This document shows, piece after piece, positions 34,179 to 42,380 of a stretch of 64,000 bases of DNA. The stretch lies in assembly GCF_041927875.1 (NCBI RefSeq), contig NZ_JBHFHN010000006.1; one strand, written 5' to 3'. A program made the position numbers and the translations under genes. Under the pieces are notes generated by a model, which saw only the letters and a program-made list of their open reading frames with translations, was not told where the DNA came from and ran no database searches. This DNA is from Paracoccus sp041927875 (lineage in GTDB: Bacteria > Pseudomonadota > Alphaproteobacteria > Rhodobacterales > Rhodobacteraceae). Every line of letters starts with the position of its first letter. Within the stretch, counting starts at the first letter, position 1.

Positions 34179-35247
34179 AGCGGGGCGTCAGTTCGACCCA
34201 GACCAGGCGGTGATCCGAGGCGGCGGCGATGGTGGCGGCCAGTGGGTCGTCGGGGGTGGGCCACATGACGCCGCTGGCGGTGACGGTCAGCCGCGCATCG
34301 GGCAGGATCATGTCGGCGCGCAGGTTGCCGGGGTCGTCTGCGGCCTCGGCGGGCCACAGCGTCGTGTCGAGGGCCGGGTCGCCCTGATGGGCGGCATTGC
34401 GTCCGGTCTGGGGCGCGGCGGCACCGCCGGGGCTGGTGGGCCTTGGGTCTTGCAGGCGCGGGTTGGCCAGCAGCGCGGTGATCGCGGCGCGTTGGCCATC
34501 GCCGTCAACCGGGTCAAGGTTGGGCGTGCCCAGCACGATGACCGGGTTTTCGGACGGTTTTTCAGTCAACTGCCCGTCCAGATAGCGCAGCCACAGCGCG
34601 GTTTCATCATGGTTGCGGCGGCCGTTGCGATCCTCGGGGCCGTCGAACACCGGCGGGGTGGCGGCATAGGCCAGCAGGTCCAGCGTTCCGGCGGGAGTTT
34701 CCACCGGCACGATCCAGTGACCGCTGGTCGACAGCCGCTGGATCGCGGCGATGTCGGGCGGGTCTTGCGATAGGTTGCCGGGCAGGTCACGCCACAGCAG
34801 CCCCGACAGATCGCGGGTCGGCCCAATCGGAAAGCGCGACAGCAGCGCCATGCCGCCTTGGCCGGTGAAGCTGCCATAGCCCTGGGCGTCGCGGGGCTCG
34901 GCCAGGCGGGTGTTGCCGTCAAGGTCCAGCCCGGTGGCCAGGCCGGTGTTCGGCTGGGGCGCAAAGACATGCGGGTAATCGGCGCCCTCGGCGGCAAGGC
35001 GGGCGGTCAGAGCGTTCAGCGCGCGGGCATCGTAATCCCAATCCAGTTCGGTCAGCAGGATCACATCGGCATCGGCAGCCGCGATCACCGCCAGCGCCGC
35101 CTCGATCTGCGGATCGGTGCCCTTTTCAAGGGCGGCCAGCAAAAGCCCCGGCCCGTCGCGCGACAGGCCGGGGTTATAGGTAGCCACCCGCAGGGGATCG
35201 GCCCATGCGGGGGTGGTCAGTGCCAGAAGGGCAAGCGCCCGGATCAC
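34177..35247 (-). CDS. exported endonuclease/exonuclease/phosphatase-family protein
   Basis: This 356-aa protein begins with a short hydrophobic leader (MIRALALLALTTPAWA) suggesting export. The EEP fold follows: RVATYNPGLSRDG, VILLTELDWDYDARALNALT (metal-binding glutamate), GGMALLSRFPI, VIVLGTPNLDPVDGDG and a final SDHRLVWVELTP with the catalytic SDH. The substrate (DNA, phospholipid or sugar phosphate) is not evident. The start is a GTG that overlaps the leuD stop as GTGA, so it is translated with leuD although it has no known role in leucine synthesis. It ends 39 bp before leuB. Confidence 0.8.
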   Translation of the reverse strand: MIRALALLALTTPAWADPLRVATYNPGLSRDGPGLLLAALEKGTDPQIEAALAVIAAADADVILLTELDWDYDARALNALTARLAAEGADYPHVFAPQPNTGLATGLDLDGNTRLAEPRDAQGYGSFTGQGGMALLSRFPIGPTRDLSGLLWRDLPGNLSQDPPDIAAIQRLSTSGHWIVPVETPAGTLDLLAYAATPPVFDGPEDRNGRRNHDETALWLRYLDGQLTEKPSENPVIVLGTPNLDPVDGDGQRAAITALLANPRLQDPRPTSPGGAAAPQTGRNAAHQGDPALDTTLWPAEAADDPGNLRADMILPDARLTVTASGVMWPTPDDPLAATIAAASDHRLVWVELTPR

Positions 35248-35849
35248 ACCCAGGGACGCGACTGGCTGGCCGCGGCCTCGAAGCTGTCGATCTTGCTGAC
35301 CTTTTCCATGGTCAGGCCGATGTCATCAAGGCCGTGGATCAGGCAGTGTTTCTTGAACGGGTCGATGTCGAAGCCGAAGCTGCGCCCGTCCGAGGCGGTG
35401 ACGGTCTGCCCCTCAAGATCGACGGTGATGCGGGCGTTGGCGCCGTTGCTGGCATCGGCCATCAGGTGATCCACCGCATCTTGCGGCAGCACGACCGGCA
35501 GGATGCCGTTCTTGAAGCAGTTGTTATAGAAGATGTCGGCGAAGCTGGTGGAAATCACGCAGCGGATGCCAAAGTCCAGCAGCGCCCAGGGCGCGTGTTC
35601 GCGCGACGATCCGCAGCCGAAATTGTCGCCCGCGACGATGATCTGCGCATCGCGATAGGCGGGCTGGTTCAGCACGAAATCCGGCACTTCGGCCCCGTCG
35701 GGCGTATAGCGCATCTCATCGAACAGGTTCACGCCCAGGCCCGTGCGCTTGATGGTTTTCAGGAACTGCTTGGGGATGATCATGTCGGTGTCGATATTGA
35801 CCAGCGGCATCGGCGCGGCGATTCCGGTCAGGGTGGTGAACTTGTCCAT
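35244..35849 (-). CDS. leuD: 3-isopropylmalate dehydratase small subunit
   Basis: LeuD pairs with LeuC to isomerise 2-isopropylmalate to 3-isopropylmalate. The 201-aa protein has the typical KFTTLTGIAAPMPLVNIDTD start, the swivel-domain segment VAGDNFGCGSSREHAPWAL and the C-terminal RSFGFDIDPFKKHCLIHGLD. It lies downstream of the glycosyltransferase gene and is coupled to the exo/endonuclease-family gene. Confidence 0.97.
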   Translation of the reverse strand: MDKFTTLTGIAAPMPLVNIDTDMIIPKQFLKTIKRTGLGVNLFDEMRYTPDGAEVPDFVLNQPAYRDAQIIVAGDNFGCGSSREHAPWALLDFGIRCVISTSFADIFYNNCFKNGILPVVLPQDAVDHLMADASNGANARITVDLEGQTVTASDGRSFGFDIDPFKKHCLIHGLDDIGLTMEKVSKIDSFEAAASQSRPWV

Positions 35850-35876
35850 TGGCGTCGTCCTTGGCTTCGGGAACCG

Positions 35877-36686
35877 TCAGGCCCCTTGGAATGAAAACCC
35901 GATCTCATCGGCGAAATCGGACAGAAAGCTTCCCCGTCTGGGACGGGACCGCAGGTGGATCGCGCGCAGGCGCGAGGTGTAAAGGTGGGCGACCATCGTG
36001 TTGGTCCCGAGCCAGCCGGTCACCCCGCCATGCGGGTTGAACCAGGCGTCGCCCAGCCACCAGGGCAGCGGGTTCAGCGCTTGCATCGGCAGGGCATGGC
36101 GATCGTCGCCGTGGCGCGGCAGCACCGCGGTCAGCGCGCGCGGGCCGGTCAGGTTCGGCACCAGGCGGCAGGCGGTCGCCAGGCGTTCGTGGCGCGGGGC
36201 GGCCGTGACCGTCGCCTGATGTTCCGGCGGCAGCCAGTCGGGCACAGCCTGCGGATCCGACAGCGTGGCGATCAATTCCTCCAGCGCTGGGGTGCCGTTT
36301 GGCATCCGCAGCACGGCATTGTTGACCCAGCCGCCGTGTTCATGCCCGACCAGCCAGCCATCGGTCAGCACCAGTGGGCGCAGGCACAGCACATCGGTAT
36401 CCATCCAGATCTGATCCGTGGCCTGCTGAAGATGAAGGCGGAACAGATCGGCGGCCTGTGCCGGACCAAGGCCGGGGAGGGTGGTCGGGTCGAACACCTC
36501 GGCGGCGGGGCGGGTGGCCACGCCATCCGGCACCTCGGGCGGCTGGGCGGCGGTGTGATACAGCGTGACCCCATGACCGCGCTGAACGAACGAGTGCAGC
36601 GCCAGCCGGTCCAGCCAGCGCAGCGCCCCCCCGATCCAGAGCGAGGCGACAGGGACAAGCCCCGCCAAGGGTTCCGCCGATGCCAT
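35877..36686 (-). CDS. DXD-type glycosyltransferase-like protein inside the leu operon
   Basis: This 269-aa protein has the glycosyltransferase sugar-binding (DXD) pattern: DLFRLHLQQATDQIWMDTDV followed by LCLRPL, where MDTDV is the metal/nucleotide-sugar motif. The arrangement resembles Lgt5-like (alpha-1,4-galactosyltransferase-like) enzymes. It has no signal peptide or membrane anchor, so it probably acts at the cytoplasmic face, for example on a lipid or polysaccharide. Acceptor and donor are unknown. It lies 13 bp after leuC and 27 bp before leuD in the same orientation, so it shares their transcript; a metabolic reason for that is not apparent. Confidence 0.7.
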   Translation of the reverse strand: MASAEPLAGLVPVASLWIGGALRWLDRLALHSFVQRGHGVTLYHTAAQPPEVPDGVATRPAAEVFDPTTLPGLGPAQAADLFRLHLQQATDQIWMDTDVLCLRPLVLTDGWLVGHEHGGWVNNAVLRMPNGTPALEELIATLSDPQAVPDWLPPEHQATVTAAPRHERLATACRLVPNLTGPRALTAVLPRHGDDRHALPMQALNPLPWWLGDAWFNPHGGVTGWLGTNTMVAHLYTSRLRAIHLRSRPRRGSFLSDFADEIGFSFQGA

Positions 36687-36699
36687 CGCGCCCTCCGGC

Positions 36700-38118
36700 C
36701 TAGGCCGTCGCCATCACCTGCCGGATATCGACCAGGTGACCCGCCAGACCCGCCGCCGCCGCCATGACCGGCGACATCAGATGCGTGCGCCCGCCACGGC
36801 CCATGCGGCCCTCGAAGTTGCGGTTCGAGGTCGCGGCGCAGCGTTCGCCCGGCGCCAACTGATCGGGGTTCATCCCCAGGCACATCGAGCAACCGGCCAG
36901 ACGCCATTCAAAGCCCGCGTCCTTGAAGATCTGGTCAAGCCCCTCCTCTTCGGCCTGAAGGCGCACAAGGCCCGAGCCGGGCACGACCATGCCGCGCACG
37001 CCATCGACCAGCTTCTTGCCCTTCACGATGTCGGCGGCGGCGCGCAGATCCTCGATCCGGCCATTGGTGCAGGAACCGATGAACACCGCGTCGATCTTGA
37101 TGTCGGTCAGCGCCATGCCGGGGGTCAGGCCCATGTAATCCAGCGACCGCTGGGCCGCCTGCACCTTGCCGCCGTCGAAGTCGCTGGCGGCGGGGACGGA
37201 TGCGGTGATCGGCAGCACGTCCTCGGGGCTGGTGCCCCAGGTCACGACCGGGGCGATATCCTCGCCACGGATGGTGATGACCTTGTCGAAATGCGCGCCC
37301 TCATCGGTGTAAAGGGTCTTCCACCAGGCCAGTGCGGCCTCCCACGCGGCGCCTTTGGGGGCGTGGGGGCGGCCTTTGACATATTCAAAGGTCTTTTCGT
37401 CGGGCGCGATCAGACCAGCGCGGGCGCCGCCCTCGATCGCCATGTTGCAGACGGTCATGCGGCCTTCCATCGACAGATCGCGGATGGCGGAGCCGCAATA
37501 TTCGATGACATGGCCGTTGCCGCCGGCGGTGCCTGTCTGGCCGATGACGGCCAGGGTGATGTCCTTGGCGGTGACGCCGGGCATCAGGCGGCCGGTGATT
37601 TCCACCTTCATGTTCTTGGACTTGGCCTGGATCAGGGTCTGCGTCGCCAGCACATGTTCAACCTCGGAAGTGCCGATGCCATGGGCCAGTGCGCCGAACG
37701 CGCCATGGGTGGCGGTGTGGCTGTCGCCGCAGACCACGGTCATGCCCGGCAGGGTCCAGCCCTGTTCGGGGCCGACGATATGCACGATGCCCTGGCGGAT
37801 ATCGCTGACCGGGTAATAGTTGATGCCGAAGTCGCGGGCGTTCTTGTCCAGCGCATCGACCTGAATGCGCGATTCCTCGTTGTCGATGCCCTTTTCGCGG
37901 TCCCAGGTGGTCGGCACGTTGTGATCGGGCACGGCGATGGTTTTTTCGGGCGCGCGCACCTTGCGGTTCGTCATGCGCAGCCCCTCGAACGCCTGCGGGC
38001 TGGTGACTTCGTGAACCAGATGGCGATCGATATACAGCAGGCAGGTGCCGTCGTCAGACGTGTCGACGACATGGGCATCCCAGATTTTATCGTAAAGGGT
38101 TTTCGGAGCAGCGGTCAT
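36700..38118 (-). CDS. leuC: 3-isopropylmalate dehydratase large subunit
   Basis: LeuC is the [4Fe-4S]-dependent aconitase-family subunit of isopropylmalate isomerase. The 472-aa protein shows LYDKIWDAHVV at the start, CGDSHTATHGAFGALAHGIG, the cluster cysteines in FIGSCTNGR and AGCSMCLGMNPD, and the ERCAATSNRNFEGRMGRGGR substrate loop near the end. It is the first gene of the leucine cluster. No leader peptide or attenuator is obvious in the short space before it. Confidence 0.97.
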   Translation of the reverse strand: MTAAPKTLYDKIWDAHVVDTSDDGTCLLYIDRHLVHEVTSPQAFEGLRMTNRKVRAPEKTIAVPDHNVPTTWDREKGIDNEESRIQVDALDKNARDFGINYYPVSDIRQGIVHIVGPEQGWTLPGMTVVCGDSHTATHGAFGALAHGIGTSEVEHVLATQTLIQAKSKNMKVEITGRLMPGVTAKDITLAVIGQTGTAGGNGHVIEYCGSAIRDLSMEGRMTVCNMAIEGGARAGLIAPDEKTFEYVKGRPHAPKGAAWEAALAWWKTLYTDEGAHFDKVITIRGEDIAPVVTWGTSPEDVLPITASVPAASDFDGGKVQAAQRSLDYMGLTPGMALTDIKIDAVFIGSCTNGRIEDLRAAADIVKGKKLVDGVRGMVVPGSGLVRLQAEEEGLDQIFKDAGFEWRLAGCSMCLGMNPDQLAPGERCAATSNRNFEGRMGRGGRTHLMSPVMAAAAGLAGHLVDIRQVMATA

Positions 38119-38153
38119 GGCTTTACCCGGATGGCTGTGACAGGGAAGATGCG

Positions 38154-38184
38154 AAAAAGCCGCGCCACCGATGCGGTGCGCGGC
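38154..38184 (-). terminator. intrinsic terminator upstream of leuC
   Basis: On the minus strand GCCGCGCACC and GGTGGCGCGGC pair around a short loop, followed by TTTTT. It lies just after the small gene at 38193-38279 and would separate it from leuC, or act as an attenuator for the operon. Confidence 0.65.
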
Positions 38185-38192
38185 GTCCGGCC

Positions 38193-38279
38193 TTAGCGGC
38201 GGGCGAGAATGGACCGGCTTTCGCCGTAAAAGCGTTCGCGCAGGCGGGCGCGGTCATCCATGTCGAAATAGCGCATCAT
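38193..38279 (-). CDS. possible 28-aa small protein
   Basis: A short open frame MMRYFDMDDRARLRERFYGE ending in SILARR begins at ATGATG, with AAGGA a few bases upstream, and ends directly before the terminator at 38154-38184. A good ribosome-binding site, a highly charged helical sequence and a dedicated terminator argue for a real small gene. Its position upstream of leuC would also suit a regulatory leader, but there are only two leucine codons and they are not clustered, so leucine attenuation is unlikely. Function unknown. Confidence 0.45.
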   Translation of the reverse strand: MMRYFDMDDRARLRERFYGESRSILARR

Positions 38280-38329
38280 GCGCCATCCTTAGGGTGATTC
38301 CGCCCGCCTGTCCATGGTGGGCTGGGCCG

Positions 38330-38665
38330 TTACGGGCATTCCGCGTCGCGGATGAAGCGCGCCTTGACATAGCCATGGGTGGTGCCGTCGCCGCTGCTGT
38401 GGCTGATCGGACACCAGCGTTGCGCCCAGGGACGCGAGGTCGGCGTGCATTCGGCGTCCAGGCTGATGACGCCGTGCTGGCCGGGGATCAGCCGGTCGAC
38501 GATGCGCGCCCGGGCCGAGGGTTCGGCGCGCACGTTCAGCGCGTCTCCCGCCGCGACATTGACGACGCGCAGGCAGCCTTTGCCGGTGGTGGCAAGCGCG
38601 GGGGTGGTGGCGGCCAGGCTTGTGGTCAGGCTGGCGGCCAGGAACATCAGGGTCAGGTGGCGCAT
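38330..38665 (-). CDS. exported SH3-domain protein
   Basis: This 111-aa protein has a clear signal peptide (MRHLTLMFLAASLTTSLAAT, cleavage near ALA-TT). A bacterial SH3-type domain follows: VVNVAAGDALNVRAEPS, RARIVDRLIPG, then WAQRWCPISHSSGDGTTHGY and a terminal KARFIRDAEC. Three or four cysteines could form disulfides in the periplasm. SH3b domains of this sort often bind peptidoglycan or other envelope ligands. It stands alone on the minus strand, separate from leuC. Confidence 0.75.
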   Translation of the reverse strand: MRHLTLMFLAASLTTSLAATTPALATTGKGCLRVVNVAAGDALNVRAEPSARARIVDRLIPGQHGVISLDAECTPTSRPWAQRWCPISHSSGDGTTHGYVKARFIRDAECP

Positions 38666-38860
38666 GGGCCGGTCTCCGCAACGGTGGTCATGCGGTCCAA
38701 ACTAACCGGTTCGGTGGGCAAACCGTCCTCACATTGTCGAGATTTGGTCAAGGAAACGCGGTTCATTGAAATGTCACGCCGCGCTTGTTACCTTGGGGAT
38801 ACCCGGCGCCGGGGATGAACGGCGCGATTGACGGAGGATGGGCATCTGTCCACGCTGCAC

Positions 38861-39256
38861 ATGCAGGGCGCCGAAGCCGCCCGCCACCCCACCAGCGACG
38901 AGATCCTGAAGCTGGTGCTAAGCTCACTGGATGACGACAAGGCCGAGGATGTGGTCGCCATCGACCTGCGTGGCCGTTCCGCCATGGCCGATCACATGGT
39001 GATCGCCAGCGGCCGGTCCGCGCGTCAGGTCGCCGCCATTGCCGAAAAGCTGATGGAGCGGCTGAAGGCCCAGACCGGGCGGTCGGCCCGTGTCGAGGGC
39101 AAGGAAACCGGCGATTGGGTGCTGATCGACACCGACGACGTGATCGTTCATGTGTTCCGCCCCGAGGTCCGCGATTTCTATCAGCTTGAAAAGATGTGGA
39201 TGCCGTCGGGCCTGACCCCGACCGCGCCGCACAGGCCCGAACAGCGCGCGCATTGA
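38861..39256 (+). CDS. rsfS: ribosomal silencing factor RsfS
   Basis: RsfS binds ribosomal protein L14 and blocks subunit joining in slow growth. The family core is complete: LVLSSLDDDKAEDVVAIDLR, MADHMVIASGRSARQVAAIA, GDWVLIDTDDVIVHVFRPEV and RDFYQLEKMW at the C-terminus. I chose the ATG at 38861 (MQGAEAARH). A TTG at 38828 is possible, and a GGAGG at 38832 lies too far upstream to settle it. rlmH follows 7 bp downstream, the usual arrangement. Confidence 0.93.
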   Translation: MQGAEAARHPTSDEILKLVLSSLDDDKAEDVVAIDLRGRSAMADHMVIASGRSARQVAAIAEKLMERLKAQTGRSARVEGKETGDWVLIDTDDVIVHVFRPEVRDFYQLEKMWMPSGLTPTAPHRPEQRAH

Positions 39257-39263
39257 CGCGCCC

Positions 39264-39737
39264 ATGTTGCGGCTGCACCTTTGCGTCGTGGGCCGGCTGC
39301 GCTCCGGCCCCGAACGCGATCTGATCGACGATTACACCCGCCGCTTCAATGCCGCGGGCCGGGGCATCGGCCTTGGCCCGCTGACCGAACATGAGGTCGA
39401 GGACAGGAAGGGCGGCGGCATGGCGGCCGAGGGCGCGGCGCTGGCGCGGGTGATCCCCGATGGCGCGGTGCTGGTCTGCATGGACGAACGCGGCCAGGAC
39501 TGGACCTCGCCCGAGTTTGCCGACCGGCTGGCGGGCTGGCGCGATCAGGGGCGCGGCGATCTGGCTCTGGTGATCGGCGGCGCGGATGGCATCGACCCCG
39601 CCCTGCGCGACCGGGCCGATGCGCGGGTGCGGATGGGGCGCATGGTCTGGCCGCACATGCTGGCGCGGGTGATGCTGACCGAACAGATCTATCGCGCGGC
39701 GACGATCCTGAACGGCAGCCCCTATCACCGCGTCTGA
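39264..39737 (+). CDS. rlmH: 23S rRNA pseudouridine-1915 N3-methyltransferase
   Basis: RlmH is a SPOUT-family methyltransferase acting on the 70S ribosome at position 1915. The 157-aa length is exact for the family. Motifs seen are LHLCVVGRLRSGPERDLIDD at the start, DERGQDWTSPEFA, the AdoMet knot LALVIGGADGID and the C-terminal LARVMLTEQIYRAATILNGS then PYHRV. It is coupled to rsfS. Its 3' end overlaps the convergent VirK/YbjX-like gene by 13 bp. Confidence 0.96.
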   Translation: MLRLHLCVVGRLRSGPERDLIDDYTRRFNAAGRGIGLGPLTEHEVEDRKGGGMAAEGAALARVIPDGAVLVCMDERGQDWTSPEFADRLAGWRDQGRGDLALVIGGADGIDPALRDRADARVRMGRMVWPHMLARVMLTEQIYRAATILNGSPYHRV

Positions 39738-40645
39738 CCGCCGTCCCGCCGTAGCGCCTGCCCCAGCTCGGCGAAGGCGCGCTTGGCACGGTCGCGCGGC
39801 TTGTTGCCGGTCAGCCCCGACCACGGCACCAGAAATCCGAACTCGGCATCCGGCGTGGCGCGGCGGTCGCGCCAGAAGGCGTCGACATCGGCTTTCAGCA
39901 GCGCCTGACGACGGCGGCGGCGATAGCGGATCGTCAGCCGGTCGCTGGCCACCGCCAGGCATCCCTCCGCGCCGCCTGTCGCGATCAGGCCCTGGATGAC
40001 CAGCAGCAACGCCTCTTTCGGGCGCAGGCCGCCCAGATCGCGTGTGGCCTCGATCACCGCGCGCTTGGCGCCCTCGCTGCCTTGGACGCCGCCGATCACG
40101 GCGGTCACGCCCTGCGGGCCGTCGATCAGCAGGAACTTGAGGCTGCACAGCTCGATCCCGTCCGACAGCCGGGTCAGGGCAAGGGCGTGGCCCCCCTCAT
40201 GCCGGCCACCGGCGCAATCGGCAAGCGCCAGGGTCAGCGCATAGGCGTCGGTCCGGCCCGCTACCTGACCAAGTGGCACATGCGCGCCGCGCCAGCTTGC
40301 CGCCATCGCCGCGGGCGTCATCAGCGTCGCGGCCAGATCAAAATGGCCACAGACCAGTTCCAGCCGCCGCCGGGTGGGCAGGCCATGGCACAGGAACTTG
40401 GACAGCGGCTTTTGCAGCAGCGCGTCATCGGGCGCGCCCAGATCGTGCTGGCCCGCCAGCCGGTCAAGATGGCGCAGCCAGGTCAGCGTCGCGCCGGGCC
40501 GGATCAGCGCACGCCCGTAAAACAGCACGGCGCGCTTGGGCGTCACGCGCCGCCACAGACCCGCCGCCTGCGCGAAGGTCCGGTTGATCTGATCCTGAAC
40601 AGGGAAACTGGGAACCTCGGCACAGGGCAAAGGTCGGTCGGTCAC
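39725..40645 (-). CDS. VirK/YbjX-family (DUF535) protein
   Basis: This 306-aa protein carries the DUF535 pattern: RAVLFYGRALIRPG, LSKFLCHGLPTRRRLELVCG, a GRTDAYALTLALADCAGG segment, then LKFLLIDGPQGVTAVIGGVQ and a basic C-terminal RYRRRRRQALLKADVDAFW. The family (YbjX, VirK) is linked to envelope integrity and virulence in enterobacteria; the biochemical role is unknown. The GTG at 40645 is chosen because GAAGGAC precedes it; an upstream GTG at 40708 would add 21 unlikely residues. Confidence 0.75.
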   Translation of the reverse strand: MTDRPLPCAEVPSFPVQDQINRTFAQAAGLWRRVTPKRAVLFYGRALIRPGATLTWLRHLDRLAGQHDLGAPDDALLQKPLSKFLCHGLPTRRRLELVCGHFDLAATLMTPAAMAASWRGAHVPLGQVAGRTDAYALTLALADCAGGRHEGGHALALTRLSDGIELCSLKFLLIDGPQGVTAVIGGVQGSEGAKRAVIEATRDLGGLRPKEALLLVIQGLIATGGAEGCLAVASDRLTIRYRRRRRQALLKADVDAFWRDRRATPDAEFGFLVPWSGLTGNKPRDRAKRAFAELGQALRRDGGQTR

Positions 40646-40749
40646 GTCATGTCCTTCATGGGGGCGATCCCCATGCCCGCCATAGCGCCCCGCCCCCGCG
40701 CCGGTCACATCGCATTGCGGTGATCGGTGATCGCTTTTCGGTGATCGTT

Positions 40750-40776
40750 TCTTCCTTGTTCAAATACGCGCGGCGC
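40750..40776 (-). repeat. copy of the dispersed GRGTATTT motif
   Basis: On the minus strand CGTATTTGAACAAGGAAGAA lies upstream of the VirK/YbjX-like gene. It has the same core and the same A/G-rich tail as the copies near dnaE2, leuB and priA, with CG in place of GA before TATTT. Confidence 0.4.
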
Positions 40777-40859
40777 GACCTGCCCCAGGGGCACCCCGGT
40801 CAACCGTTGCCCCCCGGCCCGCCACGCCCTAGAAAGGCGGCAAACCGCCGGAGGCCGCC

Positions 40860-42380
40860 ATGACCACACCGAAACCCGTCATCCTGTGCATTCTTGACGG
40901 CTGGGGCATCGGCCCGATCCCCGAACATTCCGCCCCGGCGATGGCGCGCACACCCACCTACGACCGGATCATGGCGACCTGCCCTCATGCCACGCTGGTC
41001 ACCCATGGTCCCGATGTCGGCCTGCCGCGCGGGCAGATGGGCAATTCCGAGGTCGGCCATACCAATATCGGCGCGGGCCGTGTCGTCGCCATGGATCTGG
41101 GCCAGATCGACCTGGCGATCGAGGACGGCAGCTTCTTTGAAAATGGCGAAATCGCCAGCTTCATCGGCAAGCTGCGGGTCAGCGGCGGCACCGCGCATCT
41201 GATGGGGGTGATCTCGGACGGGGGCGTGCATGGCCACCTGAACCACATCACCGCCGCCGCCCGCCATATCGCGGCGGCTGGCATCCCGGTCGTCATCCAT
41301 GCCATCACCGATGGCCGCGACGTCGCCCCCGACAGCGCCCCGCAATTCATGGCCGCGCTGGACGAGGTGCTGCCCGACGGCGCGCGCATTGGCACCGTCA
41401 TCGGGCGTTACTGGGCGATGGACCGCGACAACCGCTGGGAACGGGTCGAGCGCGCCTTTCGCGCCATCGTCCGTGGCGAGGGCGAGACCGAGGCAAGCGC
41501 GACCTCGGCGGTGCTGCATGCCCATGATTCGGGCCAGATGGATGAGTTCATCGAACCCCGCGTCATCGACGGCTATAACGGCGCCTTTGACGGCGACGGC
41601 TTCTTCTGCCTGAACTTCCGTGCCGACCGCGCGCGCGAAATCCTGCTGGCGCTGGCCGACCCCGATTTCGACGGTTTCGATGCCCATGACCGCCCGAACT
41701 GGGCAGCGATGCTGGGTATGGTCGATTATTCCAAGCGCCACGACAGCTTCATGCCCGCCGCCTATCCCAAGCGGCCAGTGGTCAACACGCTGGGCGAATG
41801 GGCGGAAAAGCACGGCCTGACCCAGTTCCGCATCGCGGAGACCGAGAAATACCCGCATGTCACCTTTTTCCTGAATGGCGGGATCGAGGCGCCCAGTGCG
41901 CATGAGGATCGCTTCATGCCCGCCAGCCCCAAGGTTGCCACCTATGACCTGCAACCGGAAATGTCGGCGCCCGAGGTGACCGACCGGCTGATCGAGGCCA
42001 TCGAAAAGGGCTATGACCTGATCGTGGTGAACTACGCCAATCCCGACATGGTGGGCCATACCGGCAGCCTGCGCGCCGCCATCGCGGCGTGTGAGGAAAT
42101 CGACCGCGATCTGGGCCGGGTGCTGCCGGTGCTGGAACGGGTCGGCGGCGCGATGGTGATGACCGCAGATCATGGCAATTGCGAAACCATGATCGACCCG
42201 GTGACGGGCGGCCCGCATACCGCGCATACGCTGAACCCGGTGCCGGTGGCGCTGATCGGTGGGCCTGCGGGCGTGCGCCTGCGCGACGGTCGGCTGGCCG
42301 ATCTGGCGCCGACGCTGCTGGATCTGCTGGGGCTGCCGCTACCGCCCGAGATGACCGGCCAAACGCTGATACTGCGCTGA
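40860..42380 (+). CDS. gpmI: 2,3-bisphosphoglycerate-independent phosphoglycerate mutase
   Basis: GpmI interconverts 3- and 2-phosphoglycerate with two Mn ions and a phosphoserine intermediate. The 506-aa protein has DGWGIG (metal Asp) at the N-terminus, the catalytic serine in QMGNSEVGHTNIGAGR, AITDGRDVAPDSA, the FRADRAREILLAL segment and the second metal sites in NPDMVGHTG and MTADHGNCE. It starts the gpmI-envC-ctpA-rppH operon; its stop overlaps the next ATG as TGATG. Confidence 0.97.
   Translation: MTTPKPVILCILDGWGIGPIPEHSAPAMARTPTYDRIMATCPHATLVTHGPDVGLPRGQMGNSEVGHTNIGAGRVVAMDLGQIDLAIEDGSFFENGEIASFIGKLRVSGGTAHLMGVISDGGVHGHLNHITAAARHIAAAGIPVVIHAITDGRDVAPDSAPQFMAALDEVLPDGARIGTVIGRYWAMDRDNRWERVERAFRAIVRGEGETEASATSAVLHAHDSGQMDEFIEPRVIDGYNGAFDGDGFFCLNFRADRAREILLALADPDFDGFDAHDRPNWAAMLGMVDYSKRHDSFMPAAYPKRPVVNTLGEWAEKHGLTQFRIAETEKYPHVTFFLNGGIEAPSAHEDRFMPASPKVATYDLQPEMSAPEVTDRLIEAIEKGYDLIVVNYANPDMVGHTGSLRAAIAACEEIDRDLGRVLPVLERVGGAMVMTADHGNCETMIDPVTGGPHTAHTLNPVPVALIGGPAGVRLRDGRLADLAPTLLDLLGLPLPPEMTGQTLILR

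Noticed and set aside
40800..42227. Very long open frames antisense to real genes (for example opposite gpmI, ctpA, priA and the ThDP enzyme)
   Set aside because: High-GC third positions create long antisense frames; the sense products are clear family members.
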